DNA from: Kutzneria buriramensis
GTDB lineage: Bacteria; Actinomycetota; Actinomycetes; Mycobacteriales; Pseudonocardiaceae
Assembly: GCF_003387475.1 (NCBI RefSeq)
Contig: NZ_QUNO01000013.1
Span: 1 to 64,000, forward strand
Length of the DNA: 64,000 bases
Direction: 5' to 3'
The stretch's first letter is position 1. Every line of letters starts with the position of its first letter. The notes below the pieces were generated by a model, which was not told the origin of the DNA, did not search any database, and worked only from the letters and a program-made list of their open reading frames with translations. Positions 55,997-64,000 of the stretch are shown here, in pieces. A program made the position numbers and the translations under genes.

Positions 55997-56218
55997 CCGA
56001 CCGGATCAACGTGCCTCAAGGGTCGACGTATTCGACGGGACGCCGCGTATTACCGAATCGTAAATTCGGGGCGGCTCGACCTCGGTGCGCACTCCGGCGC
56101 GTGGCAGCCCGCCCCGACCCATGAGCCAGCCTCGCGTCAAAGGGCAGCGGAGTGACGGGATTGTGACGGTTGCTCACTAATCTCCCCCCACGGAATTCGA
56201 CGAGGGGAGACCACTGCG

Positions 56219-57376
56219 ATGAGTGGGCGTTATGGGGGCGGGCTCCGGTCCGTGCTGGTGATCTCGCTGGGGGTGGCGCTGTCGGCGTCCGTCGCCTCGG
56301 TGGCGACGGCGGCGCCGGCCGTGACCAGCGTGCAGACCTGGGGCAACGACGGCGGTTTCGGCGCCTCGACGCCGACGGCGGTGCCCGGGGCGGCCGCCGC
56401 GGTCGCGATCGCCGCCGGTGAGAACCACAGTCTGGCGGTGATGCCCGACGGCACGGTGCGGGTCTGGGGCGCCAACAGCCACGGCCAGCTCGGCGACGGC
56501 ACCACCACCGCCAGGCCGACACCGGTGAGTCTGCCGGGCCTCACCGGCGTGAAATCGGTCGCCGGCGGCCGGTCGCACAGCCTGGCGTTGATGCGTGACG
56601 GAACCGTGCGCGCTTGGGGCGACAACTTCGACGGCGCCCTCGGTGACGGCACCACGACGACCCGGCTCTCCCCGGTCACGGTGCCTGGGTTGACGGGGGT
56701 GACGGCCGTGTCGGCCGGCGACAGCTTCAGCCTGGCGCTGCTGTCGAACGGCACCGTACGTGCATGGGGTCACAACAGCGCCGGCCAGCTCGGCGACGGC
56801 ACCACCACACCCCGGTCCACGCCGGTCACCGTGGCCGGCCTGACCGGCGTCAAGGCGATCTCCGCCGGCAACTGGTTCAGCCTGGCGTTGCTGGCCGACG
56901 GCACCGTCCGCGCCTGGGGCTTCAACTACGACGGCGAACTCGGCGACGGCACCACCACCGACCGGCTCACGCCGGTGCCGGTGTCGGGGTTGACCGGGGT
57001 GAAGGCGATCTCCGGCGGCAGCTACTTCAGCCTGGCCGCGCTGAGCGACGGCACCGCGCGGTCGTGGGGCAGCAACGGCTTCAGCGAGCTCGGCAACGGC
57101 GGTGGCGGCAACCGGTCGACTCCCGGCGTCGTCACGGGGCTGACCGGCGTCGCCACGGTCTCGGCCGGCGACGGGTACGGCCTGGCGTTGCAGACCGCCG
57201 GCACGGTTCAGGCGTGGGGCGACAACCGGTACGGCAACGTCGGGGACGGCACGACCACCACCCGCTCGACTCCGGTGCCGATTCTCTTCGGTGTCACCGC
57301 GATCTCGGCCGGCGGCCCGCAGACCTACGGCGGTGTCGCCCCGCTGGGCAGCCACGCTCTGGCGCTCCAGGGCTGA
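56219..57376 (+). CDS. Secreted RCC1-repeat beta-propeller protein
   Basis: A 385-residue exported protein. After a signal peptide (about 1-32, ending VATAAPA) come seven RCC1-type repeats of roughly 50 residues, each with a 'G-x-x-H/F-SLAL...DGTV-x-x-WG-x-N...LGDGTTT' core; WG pairs mark each blade. Seven blades give a complete propeller and leave no extra domain. In bacteria such proteins are surface or extracellular binding platforms; no enzyme activity is visible. GAGGGGAG precedes the ATG. The repeats are similar at DNA level, so copy number could change by recombination. Confidence 0.88.
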   Translation: MSGRYGGGLRSVLVISLGVALSASVASVATAAPAVTSVQTWGNDGGFGASTPTAVPGAAAAVAIAAGENHSLAVMPDGTVRVWGANSHGQLGDGTTTARPTPVSLPGLTGVKSVAGGRSHSLALMRDGTVRAWGDNFDGALGDGTTTTRLSPVTVPGLTGVTAVSAGDSFSLALLSNGTVRAWGHNSAGQLGDGTTTPRSTPVTVAGLTGVKAISAGNWFSLALLADGTVRAWGFNYDGELGDGTTTDRLTPVPVSGLTGVKAISGGSYFSLAALSDGTARSWGSNGFSELGNGGGGNRSTPGVVTGLTGVATVSAGDGYGLALQTAGTVQAWGDNRYGNVGDGTTTTRSTPVPILFGVTAISAGGPQTYGGVAPLGSHALALQG

Positions 57377-57385
57377 TCGAACACC

Positions 57386-57422
57386 CGCGTGCGGCCCCCG
57401 CCCGAGGCGGAGGCCGCACGCG
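57386..57422. terminator. Bidirectional terminator between RCC1 and solute-binding protein genes
   Basis: A perfect 11-bp stem (57386-57396 with 57412-57422) with a 15-nt loop sits in the 53-bp gap between the two converging genes. Confidence 0.85.
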
Positions 57423-57429
57423 ACGGTCG

Positions 57430-59190
57430 TCAGTGCTTCGGGTCGAGCCAGACGTTGGTCGGGTCGATCACCCCGTTGGGGTACCAGTTGGCGTTGTGCA
57501 GGGCCGTGGTGTGCAGGTACACGGCGAACTGGTGGCCCATCGGGATCACCGCGGCGTCGGTCAGCGCCTGCACCTCGGCCTGGTGGAACAGGTTGTTGGC
57601 CGTGGTCCGGTCCGGGCTGGAGAACGCCTGCTGGAGCAGGCCGTTGGTGACCGAGCTGTTGTAGAACCCGTAGTCGTTGCCGAAGGTCGGCGAGTTGGCG
57701 GTGTAGCCGGAGCCGTCCAGCAGCGGACTCAGGTACGTCCGGGCGTTGTCGCCCAGCCAGTCCGGACGCCAGTTGACGGCGGCGATGTCCCACGCGCCCT
57801 GGCGGGCGTAGTCGGCGTTGGACATGTACTTCGGGTAGAAGTCGCTGCGCGGCACCTGGGTCAGCTGCAGGGTGATGCCGGCGCGGGCCAGCGCGGTCTG
57901 GAGCGACTTCGCGACGGCGGGCTGGGTGCCGGCGTCACCGTGGATCATCTTCAGGGTCAGGCCGTTCGGGTAGCCGGCCTGGGCCAGCAGCTGCTTTGCC
58001 TTGTCCGGGTCGCCCTGGTCGTTCGTGCTGGGGTACAGGCAGAACGGCTGGTACGCGCCGCTGGACGGGGCCAGGATCTGGCACGTGGTCTGGGCGATGT
58101 TCGGGCCGCCGATGACGTTGATCTCGTCGGCCTTGTTCACCGCGTACTCCAGCGCCTGCCGCACCAGCACGTTGCTGGTGGCGCCGTTGTTGTTGGGGCT
58201 GATGATGTTGATCGCCACGTACGGCTCCAGCAGGCCGACGTCCATGACCTCCAGCCGCGGGTCGTGCGCGGCGGCCAGCGCGCCCAGCTGGGCCGACGGC
58301 GGCGGCACGTCCCACTGGCTGTCGGCCGCGCCGCCGGTGATGGCGTCGAAGGTCTGCTGCTGGTTCAGGCCCTCCTCGACGTGGATGCCGTCGACGTAGG
58401 CCTTGCGCACCTGGTCGGTCCGCGGGTTCCAGGCGGGGTTGCGGCCCAGGGTGATCTCCTTGTTGGCGGTGTAGCCGGTGATCCGGTACGGGCCGTCGGA
58501 GATCACGTGCTGCCGGAAGTCGGCGCTGTCCGGCAGGTACTTCAGGTACTCACGCGGCGCCGGCGAGGCGAACGTCAGCGCCATGATGTCCAGGAAGTCC
58601 GGGATGGCCTGCACCAGCTGGAACACCACCGTGCGGTCGTTGACCGCCCGCACGCCGGCGATGGTGTTGCCCTGGATGTACCTCGCGATGGACGGGATGT
58701 CCGGGGTCACCTTCGCGAACCCGTCGCAGAAGGCCTTCATGCCGACGATGGTGTCGGTGAAGTACTGCAACGCGCCGGCGCCGACCGCCGGGTTGCACAG
58801 CCGCTTGATGCCGAGCACCTCGTCCTGCGCGGTCACCTGCCGGCGGCCGGACGGCGCGTCCCAGTCCACGCCCGGCTTGATGTGGAACGTGTAGGTCTTG
58901 CCGTCCTTGCTGACGCCGCCGTTGGCCTGCGTCGGCACCTCGGCGGCGATGTCGGCCACGATGGCGGAGGCCTGCGACACGTCCCGGCTGGCCGGCGCGG
59001 TCACCAGCTGCCGCGAGTAGGCGCGCTCCAGGACGAAGGTGGGGCCGTAGTAGCCGCTGGCGGTGTCGAGGTGGTCGATGTCGGCGCTGCCGGCGAGGGT
59101 GAGGGTGCCGCCGTAGTGCACGGACTGCCCGGGGGGACACAGCGTGGCGAGGACGGCGGCCACGGCACCGATGACGGTGCTCTTGACCAT
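57430..59190 (-). CDS. ABC-transporter solute-binding protein, family 5 (peptide type)
   Basis: A 586-residue exported binding protein. A short hydrophobic signal segment (about 4-17) is followed by LCPPG, a poor lipobox. The family 5 features follow: GGTLTLAGSADIDHLDTA, the YTFHIKPGVDWDAPSGR segment, VRQALEYAVNKADEI and the C-terminal ANWYPNGVIDPTNVWLDPKH. Family 5 proteins bind oligopeptides, nickel or siderophore-like ligands. No permease or ATPase is in the window on this side. It is the last gene of the NRPS-MbtH-LLM operon (8 bp after the LLM gene), so it may bind the NRPS product. TTAGGAGA is a strong ribosome site. Confidence 0.9.
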   Translation of the reverse strand: MVKSTVIGAVAAVLATLCPPGQSVHYGGTLTLAGSADIDHLDTASGYYGPTFVLERAYSRQLVTAPASRDVSQASAIVADIAAEVPTQANGGVSKDGKTYTFHIKPGVDWDAPSGRRQVTAQDEVLGIKRLCNPAVGAGALQYFTDTIVGMKAFCDGFAKVTPDIPSIARYIQGNTIAGVRAVNDRTVVFQLVQAIPDFLDIMALTFASPAPREYLKYLPDSADFRQHVISDGPYRITGYTANKEITLGRNPAWNPRTDQVRKAYVDGIHVEEGLNQQQTFDAITGGAADSQWDVPPPSAQLGALAAAHDPRLEVMDVGLLEPYVAINIISPNNNGATSNVLVRQALEYAVNKADEINVIGGPNIAQTTCQILAPSSGAYQPFCLYPSTNDQGDPDKAKQLLAQAGYPNGLTLKMIHGDAGTQPAVAKSLQTALARAGITLQLTQVPRSDFYPKYMSNADYARQGAWDIAAVNWRPDWLGDNARTYLSPLLDGSGYTANSPTFGNDYGFYNSSVTNGLLQQAFSSPDRTTANNLFHQAEVQALTDAAVIPMGHQFAVYLHTTALHNANWYPNGVIDPTNVWLDPKH

Positions 59191-59198
59191 GGTTTCTC

Positions 59199-60209
59199 CT
59201 AACTGGGGACGGGGTTCGCGGCGAGCTGTTCGGCCAGCCGCAGGGCGGTCCGGGCGTGGTGCAGGTCGTCGGCTTCACGCGGCACGTCGAGCACGATCGT
59301 GCGCACGCCGAGGTCGAAGTACCGCGCCAGGAGCGCGGCCACGTCCTCGTAGGTGCCGACCAGGTACGGACAGAACGTCTTGTAGACCTTGAACGGGTGC
59401 AGCCAGTAGCAGCCGAGCGGTCCCGTGGAGGAAAGGGCGTCCCGGGAAAGGCCGATGTGCCACTGGGATTCGACCTGCTCGGCGGCGACGCGGTGCAGCT
59501 GCTCCCCCAGCTCGTCGGACGGGAAGCGCTCGTGCGCGATCCGCCAGGCGTCGACGGCGCTGTCCCGCGCGATGATGCCGAGCCGAATTCCGTTGCCGGC
59601 CAAGGGTTGCGCTGAGGCGTCGTAGGTGTCGACGGCCCGCGGGTAGGCGAGCCTGGTGGCCCCCAACGCCTCCTGGGCCCTCTCACACGCCTCGGAGGTG
59701 CCGGACACCAGGATTCCCGGCATCAGCGCGGGATCCATCGCCGGCTCGATCGACGCCGCATTGAGACTGTAGTGCCGGCCCAGGTGGGTCACCGGCCGCT
59801 TGCCGACCAGCAGCTTCTTGACGATCTTGGCGTACTCGACGAGCCGGTCGTAGCGCTCGTCGTGGTCGATCAGGTCGCCGAGCTCCCGCAGGTGCCCGGC
59901 GAACCCGCCGGTGACCAGGTTGAGGTCGACCGACCGGCCGTACAGGAAGGCGATGCTGCTGATCATGCGGGCCACGCTGTACGGGTGCATGTACAGCGGC
60001 TGCACGGCCACCAGCGGCACCAGCCGCTCGGTGGCGGCGATCATCGCCTGCGCCGTCGCCCACGGGTCCACCAGCGTGTTGTCGGTGTACACCAGCAGAC
60101 CCCGGCAGTCGGCGTCCTCGGTCCACCGCGCCACGTCCACGATCCGCCGCCGGAACGCCTCCGGCGTGATCTCGTGCGAGGACGGGCAGGTGGTGTAGAC
60201 GGTGATCAC
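59199..60209 (-). CDS. LLM-class (luciferase-like) flavin-dependent monooxygenase
   Basis: A 336-residue TIM-barrel flavoenzyme of the bacterial luciferase/alkanesulfonate monooxygenase class. Marks are FRRRIVDVARWTEDADCRGLLVYTDN, LVPLVAVQPLYMHPYSVARMISSIAFLYGRSVDLNLVTGGF and RYDRLVEYAKIVKKLL. It would use reduced FMN and O2 to hydroxylate or oxidise an amino acid or NRPS-bound intermediate. The GTG start overlaps the MbtH stop as GTGA. The operon position between MbtH and the binding protein ties it to the NRPS pathway. The actual substrate is unknown. Confidence 0.9.
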   Translation of the reverse strand: MITVYTTCPSSHEITPEAFRRRIVDVARWTEDADCRGLLVYTDNTLVDPWATAQAMIAATERLVPLVAVQPLYMHPYSVARMISSIAFLYGRSVDLNLVTGGFAGHLRELGDLIDHDERYDRLVEYAKIVKKLLVGKRPVTHLGRHYSLNAASIEPAMDPALMPGILVSGTSEACERAQEALGATRLAYPRAVDTYDASAQPLAGNGIRLGIIARDSAVDAWRIAHERFPSDELGEQLHRVAAEQVESQWHIGLSRDALSSTGPLGCYWLHPFKVYKTFCPYLVGTYEDVAALLARYFDLGVRTIVLDVPREADDLHHARTALRLAEQLAANPVPS

Positions 60210-60391
60210 TGAGCGCTCCGGAGGCTGAGCGGCCGCAGATCCGTCCAGATCTGGGCGATGTGGTCGAGGCACTCCTGCCGGCTGCCCTCGAAGCCGACGG
60301 GCCACCAGCCGGCCGGGACCTGCCGCCCGGCGAACCAGACGGAGTGCTGCTCCTCGTCGTTGCGGACGACGGCGAACAGTTCGGTGCTCAT
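60206..60391 (-). CDS. mbtH: MbtH-like NRPS accessory protein
   Basis: A 61-residue MbtH-family protein, which binds NRPS adenylation domains and activates or stabilises them. The signature is complete: FAVVRNDEEQHSVWFAGRQVPAGW with a W-P-V-G-F and CLDHIAQIWTDLRP. The ATG overlaps the NRPS stop (ATGA), so it is made in step with its partner. Confidence 0.95.
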   Translation of the reverse strand: MSTELFAVVRNDEEQHSVWFAGRQVPAGWWPVGFEGSRQECLDHIAQIWTDLRPLSLRSAQ

Positions 60392-63300
60392 CGGGCGCTC
60401 CCCACTTCGGCCGCGAGGATCGCGGCGAGCTGGCTGACCTGGTCGGGGTCGAGGAATGTCGTCGCCCCGCCGGGCAGTTCGTGCTGGCGGACCGGGCCGG
60501 TGAGGATCTTGGACCAGCCCATGTCCGGCGGCGTCGGGTTCTCGGCGGGTAGCACGAACACGTGCGCCTCGCCGTCGTAGTCGGGCAGCGTGCGGGCGGT
60601 GATCGCCCGCGCGTTGGCCTGGTACACCGCGAGCAGCCGCTTGGCGTCGTCCACACTGGACACGTCCGCCCGGCTGGAGCCGCGGTTGAGCACGTAGTCC
60701 ACCTGCCGGTCGGTGTCACCCAGCGCGGCCAGCTCGTCGTAGTCGAGGTCGAGACCCTCGCCGAGCATGTGCTGCACCAGCGCCGTCGAGTCGTTGAGCA
60801 GGATGCGCGGCGCCGGGTCGAACGGGTTGGCCACGATCAGCCCGAGGAAGTCCACCTGCTCCCCCTCGGACCGGAGCCGACGCGCGGTCTCCACGGCCAC
60901 CGACGCGCCCATGCACCAGCCGGCCAGGTTGTACGGGCCGTGCGGCTGGATGGCCCGCAGCTCGGTCAGGTAGGCGTCGACCAGGTCGGCCAGCGAGTCG
61001 CGCAGCGGCTCGCCCGGCTCCATGCCCGAGGCCCGCACCGCCTGCACGGTGACCTTGCCGTCCAGCTCGCGGCTGAGCGGCGCGTAGCCGAAGACGTGGC
61101 CGCCGAGGGGGTGGAACAGGAACAACGTCGGGCGGCCGGTCTCGTTGAGCGGCATCACCAACGGGTTCTGCCCGGGCTTGTCCCGGTCGATCAGCGCCGC
61201 CAGCCGGTGGATCGTGCTGGCGTGGATCATCGCGGCGACCGGCAGCTCGACCTGGAGCCGCTCGCGCACCTTCAGCACGACGCGCAGCGCCCGCAGCGAA
61301 TGCCCGCCCAGGTCGAAGAAGTTGGCGTGCACGCCGACGGCCGGCAGCTCCAGCACCTCGCGCCAGATCTCGGCCAGCACCCGCTCGGTCTCGGTGCCGG
61401 GCTCGGTGGTGTCGCCGCCGACGCTGGCCTCGCCGCCGATGGCCGGCAGCGCCTTGCGGTCGACCTTGCCGTTCGGGGTCTTCGGCAGCTCGTCGAGGAA
61501 CACCCAGGCCTGCGGCACCATGTAGTGCGGCAGCGCCTGCGAGCACCACTCCCGCAGCTTGGCGCCGTCGATCTCGTTGCGAGCGACGACGTAGCCGACG
61601 AGGATGCGCTCGCCGTCGGACCCCATCGGGGCGGCCGCGACACCCATCGACACGTCCGGGTGGGTGTCGATGCGGGCCTCGATCTCCTCCAGCTCGATCC
61701 GGTAGCCGCGCACCTTCACCTGGAGGTCGACCCGCTCCAGGTACTCGTACGTGCCGTCGTCCAGCGTCCGCACCAGGTCGCCGGTCCGGTAGAGCCGGGA
61801 ACCGTTGCCGGAGAAGGGATCCGGCACGAACCGGTCCGCGGTCAGGTCGGGCCGCCGGTGGTAGGCGCGGGCCACGCCGTCGCCGCCGATGTGCAGCTCG
61901 CCGGGCACGCCCGGGAACACCGGCGCCATCTGCTTGTCCAGGATCCACATGGTGGTGTTGCCGAGCGGGCGGCCGATCGGCACCATCGAGCCGGTCGCCG
62001 CGACCCGCTGCACGGCCGACCACACGGTGGTCTCCGTCGGCCCGTAGACGTTCCACACCGGCACGCCGTCGGCGGTGAGCCGGTCGGCGAGCTCGCGGGG
62101 GAACGCCTCGCCGCCGCAGAGCACGTGGCTCATGCCGTACGGGCGCCAGCCGGCGTCGAGCAGCATCCGCCACATCGCCGGCGGCCCCTGGGCGGCCAGC
62201 CCCGGCTCGGACTCGATGAGCGAGCGGAGCTCCGTGCCGTCGGAGACCTGCTCGCGGGCGGCCAGCAGCACCGAGCCGCCGCGGATCAGCGGCAGGAACA
62301 CCTCGTTGACGTGGATGTCGAAGCTGATCGAGGTGGTGGCCAGGTGCACCATGTCCTCGTCGGCGTCGAGCACCTCGCCCAGCGACTCCAGCAGGTTGAT
62401 CACGGCCCGGTGGCGCACCTGCACGCCCTTGGGCAGACCCGTGGAACCGGAGGTGTAGATCGTGTACGCGATGTCGTCGCCGGACACCTCGACCGGCGCG
62501 GCGGCGCCGTCGTGCTCGGCCGCCGCCTCCACGGACAGCGCCTGCGGCTTCAGCTCGGCGGCGACGGCGGCGGACGCCTCGTCGTACAGCAGCACCGCCG
62601 ACTCGCTGTGCTCGGCGATGTACCGCAGCCGGTCGATCGGGTACTCCGGGTCGAGCGGCACGTAGTTCGCGCCGATCCGCAGCACGCCCAGCAGAGCCGG
62701 CAGCAGCAGGCGGTTCCGGTTCATACACACGCCGACCGGGTCGCCGCGCTTCACGCCCGCCGCGGCCAGGTAGCCGCCGATGCGGCCGGCGAGGTCGTGC
62801 AGCTCGTCGTAGTCGAGCTCGCCGTCGACCGCGCGCACCGCCAGCTCCGAGCCGGTCTCGATGCGCTGGTACAGGCCGGCCGGACCGTCCAGCGCCAGCT
62901 TGGGACCGGCGGCGTGCGCGGCCAGGGCGTCGAGGTCCTCGTCGGCCAGCGCCGAGGTCGCCACCACCGAGGACTCCGGGTCGGTGGCGATCCGCTCCAG
63001 CACGGCCAGGTAGCCGCGGCTGATCCGGTCCACGTCGGCCGGGTCGAAGCGCCCGGCGTCGTAGCGGATCTGGAGCCGCAGCGAGGAGCCGTCCGGGGTC
63101 ATCACGAAGCCGGAGGTGATCGGGAAGTTGGTGTGCTCGTAGTAGGCGCCGATGTCGAAGGACAGGTCGTCCTGGCTGGACAGGCCCTCGTAGCTGCGGA
63201 ACCGCCGGAAGTCGAAGACGATGTCGAACGGGTTCCAGCCGGTGTGCTCGACCATCGCCGCCAGCGGGTACCGGCGGTGCGGCAGGATCGCCGTCTCCTT

Positions 63301-64000
63301 GGCGAACACCGAGGCGACGAACCCGCTCCAGGAGTCGGCCAGTTCCAGGCGGAACGGGTAGGTGCCGATGAACAGGCCCTTGACCTGCTCGGCGTCGCTG
63401 GTCTCGGGGCGGCCGTTGCCGATCACGCCGGTGATCACGTCGTGCCGGCCGAGCAGCGCCGCCGACACGCGCAGGTGCGCCGCCAGCAGCACGGTCCGCA
63501 CGGGGACGCGCAGCCGCTCGGCCAGCTCGGTGACGCCGACGACCGTCTTGTCGGGCGCGTCGTGCCAGCTCACCTCGACGGTGCCGATGGCGTCCGCGCG
63601 CTTGGTCGGGGTCGGCAGCAGCGCGGGCTCGGCGCCGGCCAGCTCGCCCTGCCAGAACTCCTCGGCGTCCTCGTCGTCCAGCGCGTCCAGCTCCAGGGCG
63701 ACGAAGTCGCGGAACCGGGTGCGCGGCGTGGCGAACTGCGGGTCCCGGCCCTGGCGAGCCGCCGCGTAGCCGGCGAAGAGCTCGGCGACGGCCGAGTGCA
63801 GGCTCCAGCCGTCCATGATCGCGTGGTGGAAGCTCCACCAGAAGTGGAACTCGTTCTCGCCGACCAGGTGCACGACGAACCGGAACAGCGGGGCGCTGCT
63901 GAGGTCGAACGCGTTGCCGACCTCCGTCCGCCGCCAGCGTTCCAGCGTCCCGTCGAGGTCCTGGTGGCCGCGCAGGTCGATGACCTCGAACGGGACCTCG
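60388..64000 (-). CDS. Nonribosomal peptide synthetase, last module C-A-PCP-TE (N terminus beyond the window)
   Basis: About 1204 residues of the C-terminal end are visible; the frame is open to base 64000, so the gene starts outside. Condensation domain (from the edge to about 62910): FHHAIMDGWSLHS is intact. Adenylation domain (about 62890-61400): YTIYTSGSTGLPKG, YGPTETT, GELHIGG, YRTGDL, NGKVDRKAL. Reading the pocket by eye gives D-I-N-Q-L-G-V-V-W-K, close to known glycine codes. PCP: FFDLGGHSLRALRV. Thioesterase (about 61130-60420): nucleophile elbow GWCMGAS has Cys (codon 60913-60915) where Ser is usual. It makes and releases the peptide; MbtH, an LLM monooxygenase and a binding protein follow in the same operon. 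The GTG at 63873 is internal. Confidence 0.95.
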   Translation of the reverse strand, partial: EVPFEVIDLRGHQDLDGTLERWRRTEVGNAFDLSSAPLFRFVVHLVGENEFHFWWSFHHAIMDGWSLHSAVAELFAGYAAARQGRDPQFATPRTRFRDFVALELDALDDEDAEEFWQGELAGAEPALLPTPTKRADAIGTVEVSWHDAPDKTVVGVTELAERLRVPVRTVLLAAHLRVSAALLGRHDVITGVIGNGRPETSDAEQVKGLFIGTYPFRLELADSWSGFVASVFAKETAILPHRRYPLAAMVEHTGWNPFDIVFDFRRFRSYEGLSSQDDLSFDIGAYYEHTNFPITSGFVMTPDGSSLRLQIRYDAGRFDPADVDRISRGYLAVLERIATDPESSVVATSALADEDLDALAAHAAGPKLALDGPAGLYQRIETGSELAVRAVDGELDYDELHDLAGRIGGYLAAAGVKRGDPVGVCMNRNRLLLPALLGVLRIGANYVPLDPEYPIDRLRYIAEHSESAVLLYDEASAAVAAELKPQALSVEAAAEHDGAAAPVEVSGDDIAYTIYTSGSTGLPKGVQVRHRAVINLLESLGEVLDADEDMVHLATTSISFDIHVNEVFLPLIRGGSVLLAAREQVSDGTELRSLIESEPGLAAQGPPAMWRMLLDAGWRPYGMSHVLCGGEAFPRELADRLTADGVPVWNVYGPTETTVWSAVQRVAATGSMVPIGRPLGNTTMWILDKQMAPVFPGVPGELHIGGDGVARAYHRRPDLTADRFVPDPFSGNGSRLYRTGDLVRTLDDGTYEYLERVDLQVKVRGYRIELEEIEARIDTHPDVSMGVAAAPMGSDGERILVGYVVARNEIDGAKLREWCSQALPHYMVPQAWVFLDELPKTPNGKVDRKALPAIGGEASVGGDTTEPGTETERVLAEIWREVLELPAVGVHANFFDLGGHSLRALRVVLKVRERLQVELPVAAMIHASTIHRLAALIDRDKPGQNPLVMPLNETGRPTLFLFHPLGGHVFGYAPLSRELDGKVTVQAVRASGMEPGEPLRDSLADLVDAYLTELRAIQPHGPYNLAGWCMGASVAVETARRLRSEGEQVDFLGLIVANPFDPAPRILLNDSTALVQHMLGEGLDLDYDELAALGDTDRQVDYVLNRGSSRADVSSVDDAKRLLAVYQANARAITARTLPDYDGEAHVFVLPAENPTPPDMGWSKILTGPVRQHELPGGATTFLDPDQVSQLAAILAAEVGSAR

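Noticed and set aside
56164-56180. CRP site upstream of the RCC1 gene
   Set aside because: TGTGA and TCACT are 7 nt apart instead of 6 and the outer bases do not match, so it is only noted as a small dyad.
56400-57300. DNA repeats in the RCC1 gene as a mobile or CRISPR-like array
   Set aside because: The periodicity is the roughly 50-residue protein repeat of the propeller, not a non-coding array.

Overview
The window is high-GC actinomycete DNA. Dense codon-biased genes, mycothiol-dependent and MbtH-type proteins, class-1 PKS docking domains and TTG/GTG starts all fit a Pseudonocardiaceae-like or related filamentous actinobacterium; the exact genus is inference. It holds two separate natural-product loci cut by the window edges, with catabolic, redox and regulatory genes between them.

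Region 1 (1-15061): the end of a modular type I polyketide synthase. It has the tail of one PKS protein, a bimodular protein (KS-AT-dead DH-ACP, then KS-AT-DH-ER-KR-ACP) and a last monomodular KS-AT-ACP protein without reductive domains or thioesterase. Matching docking sequences join the three. A convergent gene next door encodes a small beta-barrel protein laid out like the AbyU type of spirotetronate cyclase.

Region 2 (15417-28499): an SRPBCC protein, an MDR oxidoreductase with an HD-domain protein, a secreted GH29-like fucosidase, a SnoaL-like protein between two gene fragments, and a 1400-residue nSTAND ATPase with a catalytically dead caspase-like head and WD40 tail. The nSTAND gene converges on an M48 membrane protease and its small partner.

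Region 3 (28628-32075): a three-gene redox/signalling operon with ATGA overlaps: receiver-flavoprotein fusion, cNMP-domain histidine kinase and UBP zinc finger.

Region 4 (32394-41494): a complete selenocysteine island. Formate dehydrogenase FdhA has an in-frame UGA plus SECIS-like hairpin and is followed by FdhB and an NrfD-type anchor. Upstream lie selB, selA and tRNA-Sec (its CCA end shares a base with the selA ATG), with selD divergent. This is the whole decoding machinery beside its client.

Region 5 (41743-55943): SDR, MDMPI-type enzyme, alpha/beta hydrolase, TetR regulator and a secreted BNR/sialidase-like protein. Then comes a small peptide-export locus: a 40-residue double-glycine precursor, a C39-peptidase ABC exporter and a one-helix protein. 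An APC permease, a YnfA-like protein, an unusual P1B-type ATPase, two MerR regulators and a METTL7-like methyltransferase follow. A nearly identical MerR-type promoter sequence (19-nt spacer) occurs three times here and may tie the peptide operon, the methyltransferase and a rightward transcript into one regulon.

Region 6 (56219-64000): a secreted RCC1-repeat protein, then an operon read leftwards: NRPS (C-A-PCP-TE, cut by the window edge), MbtH, LLM flavin monooxygenase and a peptide-type solute-binding protein. The terminal adenylation pocket reads close to glycine, and the thioesterase has Cys in place of the usual Ser nucleophile.
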